From assembly GCA_035297145.1 (NCBI GenBank), contig DATGZN010000049.1, positions 1 through 64,000 on the forward strand: a stretch of 64,000 bases of DNA, in the 5' to 3' direction. Position 1 is the stretch's first letter. The number at the start of each line of letters is the position of its first letter. Positions 42,416-50,814 of the stretch are shown here, piece by piece. The position numbers and the translations under genes were made by a program. The notes below the pieces were generated by a model. It was not told where the DNA came from. It ran no database searches and saw nothing but the letters and a program-made list of their open reading frames with translations. This DNA comes from QHXW01 sp035297145. GTDB taxonomy: Bacteria; Acidobacteriota; Terriglobia; Bryobacterales; Bryobacteraceae.

Positions 42416-42802
42416 ATGGCTGAAAAACAAATTGTAGTTGGAGTAGACGATGACTTTCGAGTCCGGGAGTCCATTGAAAGCCTAGTGGAATCTGCCGGTT
42501 ACATGCCTCGAGTCTTTTCGTCGGCGGAAGAGTTCCTGGGATCAGGAGCGCTGGGCGAAGCGACTTGCGTGATTACCGACGTTCGGATGCCGGGAATCGA
42601 CGGCGTCGAGCTACAGCGCCGGATCAGACTCCAGCGGCCTAACATGCCAGTCATCTTCATATCCGCCCACTTTGAGGATGAAATTCGACGGCGAGCGCTC
42701 GAAGGGGGCGCAGCCGACTTTATGTATAAACCGTTCGATGCTGCGGATTTGTTGCGCGTGATCGATCGTGCGCTGAACGAGGGTCCTAACCATCGAGCTT
42801 AA
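42416..42802 (+). CDS. Receiver-only response regulator
   Basis: 128 residues containing only a receiver: VGVDDDFRVRESIESLVES, acceptor Asp in VITDVRMPGIDGVEL, Ser in VIFISAHF and Lys in FMYKPFDAADLL. No output domain follows. The sigma-54 activator encoded next lacks a receiver, so the two may be a split NtrC-like protein (inference). Paralogue at 50025. ATG 42416 is preferred to GTG 42413. Confidence 0.88.
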   Translation: MAEKQIVVGVDDDFRVRESIESLVESAGYMPRVFSSAEEFLGSGALGEATCVITDVRMPGIDGVELQRRIRLQRPNMPVIFISAHFEDEIRRRALEGGAADFMYKPFDAADLLRVIDRALNEGPNHRA

Positions 42803-42825
42803 ACGATACGGCTAGGAGTTCAACG

Positions 42826-43020
42826 ATGTCTAGCGATCTGATTGGAGCAAGCTCTAAATTCCGGGCAGTACTTGAGGACATTAGTGAGGACATTAGTATC
42901 GTCGCGCCCCTCGAAGGCGCGCGGCATAGAAGCCGCTTTGGCCGGGCCTTGGTAGCGTCGTACGTATGGCGGTTAAAGAAACGAGTAAAAGAATGTCGGT
43001 ACAAGCAGCGACCTGGATGA
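42826..43020 (+). pseudogene. Short ORF from a sigma-54 activator N-terminus
   Basis: TAGGAG lies 9 nt before ATG 42826. The first residues MSSDLIGASSKFRAVLEDI are those that open a sigma-54 AAA+ domain (S-x-L-I-G-x-S-x-x-F-R-x-V-L), but the frame then loses similarity and ends after 64 codons, inside the next gene. A second such fragment is at 44281. A deletion relic that keeps its ribosome site. Confidence 0.5.
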
Positions 43021-44117
43021 GTGAACTGGCCGAAGTCAAAAATAGGGCCTCCTTTGAAGTCGATTGTGTGACGTCGACAGTCACGCTCAACGGTGACGAA
43101 CTCGTCGGCACGGGACTTCCCCGCATTATCGGCAACAGCGACGCTCTGCGGCGCGTACTCGGCATGGTGCGAGTCGTGGCACCTACCGACGCTACGGTGT
43201 TGATCAACGGCGAAACAGGCACGGGCAAGGAACTGATCGCGGAAGCCATTCACAAGTACAGCGACCGATCGAACGGCCCGTTTGTGAAGGTGAATTGCGC
43301 CGCAATTCCTGCTGGTTTGCTGGAAAGCGAGCTGTTCGGCCACGAGCGTGGAGCCTACACCGGGGCGGTCACGCGCAGTATCGGGCGGTTCGAGCGGGCC
43401 AACCGGGGTACCTTGCTTTTGGACGAGGTCGGCGACCTTCCGCTGGAGTTGCAGCCAAAGCTTCTTCGCGTCATGCAGGAAAGACAGTTCGAGCGTTTAG
43501 GCGGTGCTGCCACGATTCACAGCGATGTGCGCGTGATCTGCGCCACACATCGGAATCTGGTTGAGATGGTCGACAAAGGTGAATTCCGCGCCGACCTCTT
43601 CTATCGGCTTACCGTGTTCCCCATCGAGCTGCCGCCGCTGCGTGAGCGCCCTGAAGATATCCCTTCGTTAGTTCACCATTTTGCGATGGACTACGCGGAT
43701 CGGATGGGGAAGCCCATCACGGCCATTTCCGAGGAATTCATGGCGGCTCTTGTAAGTCATTCATGGCCGGGCAACGTCCGGGAATTGCAAAACCTAATTG
43801 AGCGGTCGGTCATTCTCGCGACTGGCGCTGTGCTGAATGGTTCGCTGCCCGAGGTCACCGGCAGATTGAAGTTATCCGCGGCTGTGACGCTGGAAGAGGC
43901 GGAGCGATCGCATATCCTTCAGACTCTCGGTCAGACAGAGGGTGTGATGGGCGGTCGGAATGGCGCCGCCGCCCGGCTGGGCCTGCCGCGGACGACTTTG
44001 ATCTCTAAGATGAGGCGGCTGGGTATCCATCGCGGGCAAAGTTCGGCGTTGCCGGTGCGAGCAGGAGCGCAGGTCCCAATCTCAGAACGAAGCCTAAGAG
44101 GCAGACGCTTCGCGTGA
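42966..44117 (+). CDS. Sigma-54-dependent transcriptional activator (AAA+ plus Fis HTH, no receiver)
   Basis: 383 residues. AAA+ domain with Walker A NGETGTGKELIAEA, the sigma-54 contact loop GAYTGAV (usual GAFTGA, with Tyr), Walker B GTLLLDEVGDLP, sensor and Arg-finger region RADLFYRLTVFPIELPPLRE, WPGNVRELQNLIERSV, then the C-terminal Fis-type helix-turn-helix GGRNGAAARLGLPRTTLISKM. The about 60 N-terminal residues contain no receiver, GAF or PAS. Start is uncertain (42966 or 42993). The DNA from about 43120 is nearly identical to 52070-53025. Confidence 0.88.
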   Translation: MAVKETSKRMSVQAATWMSELAEVKNRASFEVDCVTSTVTLNGDELVGTGLPRIIGNSDALRRVLGMVRVVAPTDATVLINGETGTGKELIAEAIHKYSDRSNGPFVKVNCAAIPAGLLESELFGHERGAYTGAVTRSIGRFERANRGTLLLDEVGDLPLELQPKLLRVMQERQFERLGGAATIHSDVRVICATHRNLVEMVDKGEFRADLFYRLTVFPIELPPLRERPEDIPSLVHHFAMDYADRMGKPITAISEEFMAALVSHSWPGNVRELQNLIERSVILATGAVLNGSLPEVTGRLKLSAAVTLEEAERSHILQTLGQTEGVMGGRNGAAARLGLPRTTLISKMRRLGIHRGQSSALPVRAGAQVPISERSLRGRRFA

Positions 44118-44280
44118 GTGTTTCGTAGCAACATTTGTAGTTGAGCGTATTGTCGGGCCACAAGGAGGTTATCCCTGTGACCCATCATATGCGCAACTTG
44201 GTAATAAGTCGTCCTTTGCCCTGCTTTGGTGATTGTTGAAGAACGAGATGATGTGGAAGATCTCGATGCACGCGTCCCGC

Positions 44281-44360
44281 GCCTTGCTCCGGAGCGATTT
44301 GATTGGATCCGGTCCAAAGTTCCGGGCTGCACTCGAGGAGATCAAGGTGGCCACGCGGGC
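44281..44360 (+). pseudogene. Second fragment of a sigma-54 activator start
   Basis: LLRSDLIGSGPKFRAALEEI matches the fragment at 42826 and the opening of sigma-54 AAA+ domains. It lies in the 520-bp space before the solute-binding protein gene, with no start codon of its own. Confidence 0.5.
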
Positions 44361-44640
44361 GAGGTGTGTTGCACTCGTATCCCATAATCCGCCAGGTGGG
44401 ATGTGGCGCGCATTGTTCCTATCCATCTTTCCGATCGCAGTCAGCGAAGGCGCAGGCGAACCTCGCACCCGTCACGCACAGCAAGCCTCAAGCAGGAGGA
44501 GGCGCGTGTGCTACCACGTCGGTTCTATAGGAGAACTCATCACGTTCTACTCGGATAAGGGTAGTGCCGGCCACCGCAAGATTCAGAGGGTGATTACAGG
44601 GCGAATTCGTTGTCGCGCTCCGTGGTCGACTTCCGGCGGG

Positions 44641-45945
44641 ATGGCAAGCGCCGTTTGCATTGTGTTGCTTTCGTTGCTTCTGGAAAGTTGTACTCGGCCG
44701 TCTGTTCATGAACCGGTTACATTGACTCTTCTGGAGGAGTGGACTACCAAGACATTCAACGAGGGTCGCCAGCAGGAGTTGCAGCAATTCACTCAGAAAA
44801 CTGGAATCCGAGTCAAGCTCCTTCCGTCTCCGGAGTCCGCACGGGAAAAGCTGGCTTTGTGGCAACAGTTACTCCGGACAGGCGCCTCGGGTCCTGATGT
44901 GTATGGCATCGATGTGATCTGGACGCGCATTCTGAACGAATATTTCATCGATCTAAAGCCATATTTCGCCAACGAAATCGCACTCCAATTTCCGGCGATA
45001 ACCGCCAGCTACACAGTGGATAACAAGCTGGTGGCTATTCCTTATCGCGCCGACATGGGGCTTCTGTTCTATCGCACCGACCTTCTGCGACAGTATGGAT
45101 ATGGTGAGCCACCCAGGACCTGGGATGAGCTGGAGGTTATGGCGGCTTGGATTCAGGCGGGCGAACGAGCCAAAGGTAAGAAAGAGTTTTGGGGTTTTGT
45201 GTGGCAAGGGGGCGCCACTGAAGCGCTGACCTGTAACGCGCTGGAATGGCAGGCCTCCGAAGGCGGCGGACAGATCATCGAGACCGACCAGATGATCAGC
45301 GTAAATAACCCCCACGCGATCCGGGCGTGGCAGCGGGCGGCGCGCTGGGTTGGTTCCATCTCCCCCCCCACTGTAGGCGGATATGTAGAGGCGGACGCAC
45401 TGAATGTTTGGGTCGCAGGGGCAGCATTCATGCGGAATTGGCCGACAGCTTATGTCGACAGTCAGGCGGCAGGCTCGCCAATCCGAAATAAGTTCAATAT
45501 AACCCTGCTGCCAGGCGGTAAGGCAGGCCGCGTGGGCACGTTGGGTGGAGCCGGCTTGGCAGTTTCGAGATTATCGGCTCATCCCCGTGAAGCGGTAGAG
45601 CTGGTCCGGTACCTCAGCAGTAGAGACGTGCAGACGAAGCGGTCACGCATGCTTTCGGTGCCCCCCACGCTACCGGAACTCTACGACGTGCCTGAGGTAC
45701 TTGAACCAAATCCTGGTTTCGCCTTGTTGCGTCAGGCATTCCGGACCGGCATAGTCTCGCGTCCTTCGAATGTCACCGGCAAAAAATATCCAGACGTAAG
45801 CGAGGCTTACATCCAGGCAGTGCACTCCGTGTTGATGGGCGAGAAGAGTGCACCGGAAGCAGCCGCGGCGCTGGAGAACGAATTGGTTCGTATTACCGGC
45901 TTTAAGAAGGGACCGCCCCATGTGGATCAGCGCACCCGCGAATAA
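44641..45945 (+). CDS. Extracellular solute-binding lipoprotein, family 1 (copy 1)
   Basis: 434 residues. Signal sequence ASAVCIVLLSLLLESC with a lipobox-like Cys. It is a type I sugar-binding fold: GIRVKLLPSPESAREKLALW, then SGPDVYGIDVIWTRILNEYF, YTVDNKLVAIPYRADMGLLF, GEPPRTWDELEVMA, TLGGAGLAVSRLSAHPREAV. This order is typical of carbohydrate-binding ABC components such as trehalose or maltose binders. No permease or ATPase gene is near. It is followed directly by a second copy. ATG 44641 is chosen because it opens the signal sequence; the open frame upstream carries a regulator relic. Confidence 0.85.
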   Translation: MASAVCIVLLSLLLESCTRPSVHEPVTLTLLEEWTTKTFNEGRQQELQQFTQKTGIRVKLLPSPESAREKLALWQQLLRTGASGPDVYGIDVIWTRILNEYFIDLKPYFANEIALQFPAITASYTVDNKLVAIPYRADMGLLFYRTDLLRQYGYGEPPRTWDELEVMAAWIQAGERAKGKKEFWGFVWQGGATEALTCNALEWQASEGGGQIIETDQMISVNNPHAIRAWQRAARWVGSISPPTVGGYVEADALNVWVAGAAFMRNWPTAYVDSQAAGSPIRNKFNITLLPGGKAGRVGTLGGAGLAVSRLSAHPREAVELVRYLSSRDVQTKRSRMLSVPPTLPELYDVPEVLEPNPGFALLRQAFRTGIVSRPSNVTGKKYPDVSEAYIQAVHSVLMGEKSAPEAAAALENELVRITGFKKGPPHVDQRTRE

Positions 45946-47266
45946 AGAGGTGGCAATTCGCATAGAAGTCGCCGTTTGCATTGTGGTGCTCTCACTGCTG
46001 TTGGCAGATTGTACTTCTGTTCATCCACCGGTTACGTTAACTTTTGTAGACCAGGAGTGGGCCACCACGACATTTAATGAAGAGCGTGAACTGGAGTTGC
46101 GACAGTTCACACGGGAAACAGGAATCCAAGTCAAGCTCCTTCCGTCTCCGGAGTCGACTCGGGAACAGCTAGCCTTGTGGCGAGAGTTACTCCGGCCAGT
46201 CGCCTCAGGTCCTGACGTGTACACCATCGATGTGATTTGGCCGGGCATTCTGAACGAGGATTTCATTGATCTCAAGCCGTATTTCGCGAATGAAATCTCC
46301 GGCGACTTTCCGGCGATAACCGCCAGCTACACCGTGGATAACAAGCTGGTGGCGGTGCCGTATGATGCCAATATCGGCCTTCTTTATTACCGCACCGACC
46401 TTCTGCGTGAGTATGGATATCGTGAGCCGCCCAGAACCTGGGATGGGCTGGAGATGATGGCGGCGCGGATTCAGGTGGGCGAACGCGCCAAAGGTAAGAA
46501 AGAGTTCTGGGGTTTTGTGTGGCAAGGCGCGGCCACCGAAGCGTTGACGTGCAACGCGCTGGAATGGCAGGCCGCCGAAGGTGGCGGACAGGTCATCGAG
46601 AGGGACAAAACGATCAGCGTGAACAACCTGGATGCGATCCTGGCGTGGCAACGGGCGGCGCGTTGGGTTGGTTCGATCTCGCCACCCGGTGAAGTTGGAT
46701 ATAAGGAGTGGGACTCGCTCAACCTTTGGATCGCAGGCGACGCAGCGTTCATGCGGAATTGGACCTTAGGCTACGTTGACAGCCAGGCGGCAGGGTCGTC
46801 AATCCGGAATAAGTTTGATGTGAGTCTGCTGCCCGGCGGTAAGGCAGGCCGAGTAGGTACGTTGGGAGGAACTGGCTTGGCGGTTTCCCGATTCTCGACT
46901 CATCCCCGTGAAGCCGTAGAGCTGGTCCGGTATCTCATCAGCAGAGACGTACAGGTGAAGCGGTCTCGATTGCTTTCGGAGGCGCCCACTCGACCGGAAC
47001 TCTACGAACTGCCTGAGGTACTTAAACCGAATCCCCATTTTGCCCTATTGAGTCAAGCGTTCCGCACTGGCATTGTTTCGCGTCCTTCGAACATTACCGG
47101 CAAGAAGTACGAGGAGGTATCCAACGCGTACATGCAAGCTGTACACTCCGTGCTAACGGGCGAAAGGAGCGCGCCGGAATCGGCCAAAGCACTAGAGAAT
47201 GAGTTGGTTCGTGTCACAGGCTTCAAGAAGGGACCGCCTCCGCGGGATCAGCACGCCCCTGAATAG
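45920..47266 (+). CDS. Extracellular solute-binding lipoprotein, family 1 (copy 2)
   Basis: 448 residues, strongly similar to the preceding protein along its whole length (for example GFVWQGAATEALTCNALEWQ and AVSRFSTHPREAVELVRYL). Lipobox-like LLLADC after EVAVCIVVLSL. ATG 45920 overlaps the end of copy 1 by 26 nt and has AAGAAGGGA 7 nt upstream; a later GTG at 45950 is possible. Tandem duplication, apparently before the present sequence divergence. It is located directly upstream of the second kinase, so a periplasmic co-sensor role is possible. Confidence 0.85.
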   Translation: MWISAPANKEVAIRIEVAVCIVVLSLLLADCTSVHPPVTLTFVDQEWATTTFNEERELELRQFTRETGIQVKLLPSPESTREQLALWRELLRPVASGPDVYTIDVIWPGILNEDFIDLKPYFANEISGDFPAITASYTVDNKLVAVPYDANIGLLYYRTDLLREYGYREPPRTWDGLEMMAARIQVGERAKGKKEFWGFVWQGAATEALTCNALEWQAAEGGGQVIERDKTISVNNLDAILAWQRAARWVGSISPPGEVGYKEWDSLNLWIAGDAAFMRNWTLGYVDSQAAGSSIRNKFDVSLLPGGKAGRVGTLGGTGLAVSRFSTHPREAVELVRYLISRDVQVKRSRLLSEAPTRPELYELPEVLKPNPHFALLSQAFRTGIVSRPSNITGKKYEEVSNAYMQAVHSVLTGERSAPESAKALENELVRVTGFKKGPPPRDQHAPE

Positions 47267-47377
47267 AAATCGGAAGCGGTCCGATAACCTCTGCCCGATC
47301 GGCTTCAAGCCTCATGCGAAAACGGTGCGAGGCGTGGCGGGAGCTGGCGATCAGCGACAGCTCGAAAGGAATAACCG

Positions 47378-49339
47378 ATGCAGTGGCACACTGTGACAGA
47401 ATTCGGCCGTTGGGTAAAACGTGTTGAAGCGAAAACGCTTCGTGCCGAACGATTCAACATCGGTCACCGCTTGATAGTGTGCTTCGTGTTCATCATTCTG
47501 GTGATGCTCGGCGCTGATGCTGTTGTCCTTTGGCAATTCCACCTCGTTCATGCTCAGGCAGAGCGCCTGAACGATATCGACCAGACGCTGGTCACCTTGT
47601 TACGTGTTCATACGAGTCTGTTAGAGTTTTACGCTGGGGTGGAAGCGCTCGCGCAGACCGAAGACGCCGGTCTTCTGGTTACAGGAGCCGGGCCCCTTCG
47701 TACCGCTGCCCTAGAGGACATGCAGCGCGCAGTAAGCGCCTTCAGTCTCCTGCCATCCGACCTGCAGCGAGGTCCGAACATCGTACCTACGATTCACGTT
47801 ATTCAGAGCTCGCTGCCATCCCAACTTGAAACTATCATTACACTGGCTACCTCCGGCGACTGGCGGGCGGTACAACTGCGCCTATCGAACCAAGTACGGC
47901 CTCTGGAAACGCTAACCTCGGCGCTCGTGGAACAAGTTGACCACGAGGCCGGTGAACAGCGGGCCCAAACCGTGCTGAACGTTAAGCGCGTGGAACGTCT
48001 GGTTTTTCTGGTTGTACCGATGACTGCCACGGTCGCGTTGCTGATCGCTGCTACCCTCGGTCTGGCCATCACGCGTAGCATCACACATCCACTCGCTCGC
48101 TTGGTGGAAGGCTCTGAAGCATTGGCACGTGGTGAGTTTGAGCACCGGGTGGCGATCACGGGAGAAGATGAACTCGCTCACCTCGGACAGGTGTTCAACG
48201 ACACCGCCCGGCGCCTGCGCGATCTCTACGGGGCCCTACAGACTAGCGAAGATCGGCTGCGACTTGTTATCGATACAATCCCGGCGCATGTCTGGAGCGC
48301 TGCGCCTGACGGTTCCGTCGATTTCATCAATCGACGTTGGCTGGAGTCCACAGGTTTATCCGTAGAGAGCGGCTTGGGCTGGAATTGGAGCTCCGCGGTC
48401 CATCCCGATGATCTCAAGAGGTTCGTCGACGAGTTGCAGCGAGCCCTCGCGGACGGAAAACCGATGGAAAGTGAAGCACGACTGCGGCGGGCTGATGGGG
48501 AGTATCGCTGGTTTCTGATCCGAAACGTCCCGCTGCGAGATGAGTTGGGAAACATCGTTAAATGGTATGGGACCAGTATCGATATCGAAGATCGAAAGGA
48601 GGCCGAAGAGGCTCTGCGACAGGCGCAGGCGGATCTCGCACACGTCAACCGAGTGAGCACCATGGGGGAGTTGACTGCCTCTATAGCGCATGAAGTCAAC
48701 CAACCTCTGGCAGCCGTGGTAGCTAGCGGTCACGCCTGCCTGCGCTTTCTTTCGGCCCAACCGCCGAGCCTAGCCAAGGCGTTCGAGGCCGCCGAAAGCA
48801 TTGTTCGCGACGGCAAGGCGGCTGGAGAGGTGGTGCGGCGCATCCGTGCGCTTTTCAAGAGGGCTGCCATTGAGAAAGTCACGCTAGACTTGAACGAGGT
48901 GATTTGCGAAGTGCTCAGCCTTCTGCATGGCGAAACAGAGAGAAGGCGCGTTATCGTGGAGACTGACCTGGGAAAAGACATGGCTCCCGTGATGGGCGAT
49001 CGCATACAGTTGCAGCAACTGCTGCTCAACCTGCTCCTGAATGGGATCGAGGCGATGGATCCGGTCCTTGACCGTTCTAAAAAGCTCTTCATCCGCTCGA
49101 AACGCGACTGTCCAGAAACCGTCCTCGTCGAAATTCGCGATTACGGCGTCGGCTTGAAGGATTCTGAGAGGGTTTTCGAAGCCTTCGTCACGACCAAGGA
49201 GAACGGCATGGGCATGGGTTTGGCGATCTGCCGCTCGATTGTGGAAGCGCACAACGGCCGTCTTTGGGCCACATCCGGAGAAGGACCCGGTGCAACCTTC
49301 TGTTTTACACTTCCAGTTAAGTTGAGTGCCGAGTCATGA
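47378..49339 (+). CDS. Membrane histidine kinase with periplasmic helical sensor, HAMP and PAS
   Basis: 653 residues. TM1 is LIVCFVFIILVMLGADAVVL (about 31-50). A periplasmic four-helix-bundle region (about 55-200) follows, then TM2 LVFLVVPMTATVALLIAATL, HAMP (ITHPLARLVEGSEALARGEF), a PAS (IDTIPAHVWSAAPDGSVDFI) with PAC, phospho-acceptor His438 (ELTASIAHEVNQP) and ATPase boxes (LLNGIEA, YGVGLKD, GMGMGLAI). AAAGGA lies 7 nt before ATG. The kinase core is close to that of the ethylene-domain kinase, but the sensor part is completely different, so the paralogues swapped input domains. Coupled to the next gene. Confidence 0.92.
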   Translation: MQWHTVTEFGRWVKRVEAKTLRAERFNIGHRLIVCFVFIILVMLGADAVVLWQFHLVHAQAERLNDIDQTLVTLLRVHTSLLEFYAGVEALAQTEDAGLLVTGAGPLRTAALEDMQRAVSAFSLLPSDLQRGPNIVPTIHVIQSSLPSQLETIITLATSGDWRAVQLRLSNQVRPLETLTSALVEQVDHEAGEQRAQTVLNVKRVERLVFLVVPMTATVALLIAATLGLAITRSITHPLARLVEGSEALARGEFEHRVAITGEDELAHLGQVFNDTARRLRDLYGALQTSEDRLRLVIDTIPAHVWSAAPDGSVDFINRRWLESTGLSVESGLGWNWSSAVHPDDLKRFVDELQRALADGKPMESEARLRRADGEYRWFLIRNVPLRDELGNIVKWYGTSIDIEDRKEAEEALRQAQADLAHVNRVSTMGELTASIAHEVNQPLAAVVASGHACLRFLSAQPPSLAKAFEAAESIVRDGKAAGEVVRRIRALFKRAAIEKVTLDLNEVICEVLSLLHGETERRRVIVETDLGKDMAPVMGDRIQLQQLLLNLLLNGIEAMDPVLDRSKKLFIRSKRDCPETVLVEIRDYGVGLKDSERVFEAFVTTKENGMGMGLAICRSIVEAHNGRLWATSGEGPGATFCFTLPVKLSAES

Positions 49340-49965
49340 ATCCGGACAGCCCGATCGTTTTCGTGGTGGATGACGACTATCGCGTGCGCGAGGCTTTATG
49401 CCGCCTCATCTCGTCGATTGGACTTCGGGCGGCCGCATTTGGTTCGGCTGCAGAATTCCTGGAATCCGAAAAGCCCGACGCCCCCGCCTGTCTGATCCTA
49501 GACCTGCAACTTCCACGCGTTAGCGGCCTTGAACTCCAGCAGGAGTTGGCAGCGGGAGATGCGCCGCCGATCGTTTTCATTACAGGTCATGCTGACGTTC
49601 CATCTTCTGTGCGCGCCATGAAGGCCGGGGCCATTGAGTTCTTGTCGAAGCCGTTCAACGAGCAGGAGTTGCTACAGGCGATTGACGCTGCAATTACCCT
49701 TGATCGAGAAGCGCGGCGGAAGAGATCCGAGCTGGCCGAGTTGCAGAAGCATTACTCTCTCCTCACGCCTCGCGAGCGGGAAGTTCTTTCCTTCGTGGTC
49801 GCTGGCTTCGCGAACAAACAGACTGCCGGCGACCTTGGCATCGCCGAGAACACGATCGGGGTTCATCGGGGACAGATCATGCGAAAGATGGGTGCGCGCT
49901 CTTTAGCGGAACTTGTCAGAATGGCCGATAAACTCGGAATCACCCGCACCAGTACCCAGGCATAA
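49336..49965 (+). CDS. FixJ/NarL-type response regulator
   Basis: 209 residues; ATG overlaps the kinase stop by 4 nt. Receiver with VVDDD, acceptor Asp56 in CLILDLQLPRVSG, FITGHAD and SKPFNEQ; LuxR HTH LLTPREREVLSFVVAGFANK with GDLGIAENTIGVH. Paralogue of 41729-42358. Confidence 0.93.
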   Translation: MNPDSPIVFVVDDDYRVREALCRLISSIGLRAAAFGSAAEFLESEKPDAPACLILDLQLPRVSGLELQQELAAGDAPPIVFITGHADVPSSVRAMKAGAIEFLSKPFNEQELLQAIDAAITLDREARRKRSELAELQKHYSLLTPREREVLSFVVAGFANKQTAGDLGIAENTIGVHRGQIMRKMGARSLAELVRMADKLGITRTSTQA

Positions 49966-50024
49966 AGAAACATGGAATAGGCAGCGTCCTCCCTTCGCCC
50001 TTATCATCGAACTTGGCTTCGTTG

Positions 50025-50399
50025 ATGACCGGCGGTACAAAACAAGTCGTGGTGGGAGTGGACGACGATTTTCGAGTTCGAGAGTCCGTAGAACGCCTAG
50101 TGGAATCAGCCGGTTATGCACATCTGGTGTTCTCGTCCGCGGAGGAATTCCTGCAGTCTGGGACACTAGCGATAGCGAATTGTCTGATTACGGACGTCCG
50201 GATGCCAGGAATGGACGGCATCGAGTTGCAGCGGCGCGTACGACTCGATCGCCCGGACTTACCGGTCATCTTTATTTCAGCCCACCAGGATGATGAAGCC
50301 CGACAGCGGGCCCTCGACGAGGGGGCCATTAGGTTTCTATACAAGCCGTTTGACGGCGCGGAGCTGCTGAGAGCTATCGAAGCCGCTTTGAAGGAGTAG
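50025..50399 (+). CDS. Receiver-only response regulator
   Basis: 124 residues, receiver only: VGVDDDFRVRESVERLVES, acceptor Asp in LITDVRMPGMDGIEL, Ser in VIFISAHQ, Lys in FLYKPFDGAELL. Paralogue of 42416-42802 in the same cassette position. ATG 50025 (MTGGTKQ) is preferred to TTG 50013. The next gene starts 10 bp later with its own strong ribosome site. Confidence 0.88.
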   Translation: MTGGTKQVVVGVDDDFRVRESVERLVESAGYAHLVFSSAEEFLQSGTLAIANCLITDVRMPGMDGIELQRRVRLDRPDLPVIFISAHQDDEARQRALDEGAIRFLYKPFDGAELLRAIEAALKE

Positions 50400-50409
50400 G
50401 GAGGAACCA

Positions 50410-50793
50410 ATGACCAAGAATGAACTAAACCGATTTCAAGCGGTTCTAGCCGCAAAGGTTGCTGAAGTGGAGCGCTTCAACCGCCACCGCGAAGGCATCG
50501 CGATTGAGAGAAGCGCCGATCAGCTGGAAGAGATCCAAGCGGCTTCAGAACGCGCACTCGCGGTTTGTAACCTCGACCGCGAATTTACCCAACTTCGAAA
50601 CGCTCGTGCGGCGCTCCGTCGTATCGAGGAAGGCAGCTTTGGAACGTGCCAGCGGTGCGATGAGGACATCCACCCGAAGCGGCTTGCCGCGGTGCCGTGG
50701 GCCACATTTTGTATACGGTGCCAGGAAGCCGTAGACCACAATCTTGAAGAGATTCCAGCGCCAATCGGCGACCTGCTCGGTCGCGCCGCCTAG
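50410..50793 (+). CDS. DksA/TraR-family zinc-finger protein
   Basis: 127 residues. A helical coiled-coil N-terminus (about 1-75) is followed by a C4 zinc finger, GTCQRCDEDIHPKRLAAVPW and CIRCQEAV, the DksA/TraR arrangement C-x2-C-x17-C-x2-C. GGGAGGAA precedes the ATG. Family members bind RNA polymerase in its secondary channel and modulate initiation, often with ppGpp. The Asp pair at the coiled-coil tip is not conserved in a clear way. It sits inside the second signalling cassette, which the first lacks. Confidence 0.88.
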   Translation: MTKNELNRFQAVLAAKVAEVERFNRHREGIAIERSADQLEEIQAASERALAVCNLDREFTQLRNARAALRRIEEGSFGTCQRCDEDIHPKRLAAVPWATFCIRCQEAVDHNLEEIPAPIGDLLGRAA

Positions 50794-50814
50794 GCGCCAG
50801 AAGGAGAAGCAAAA

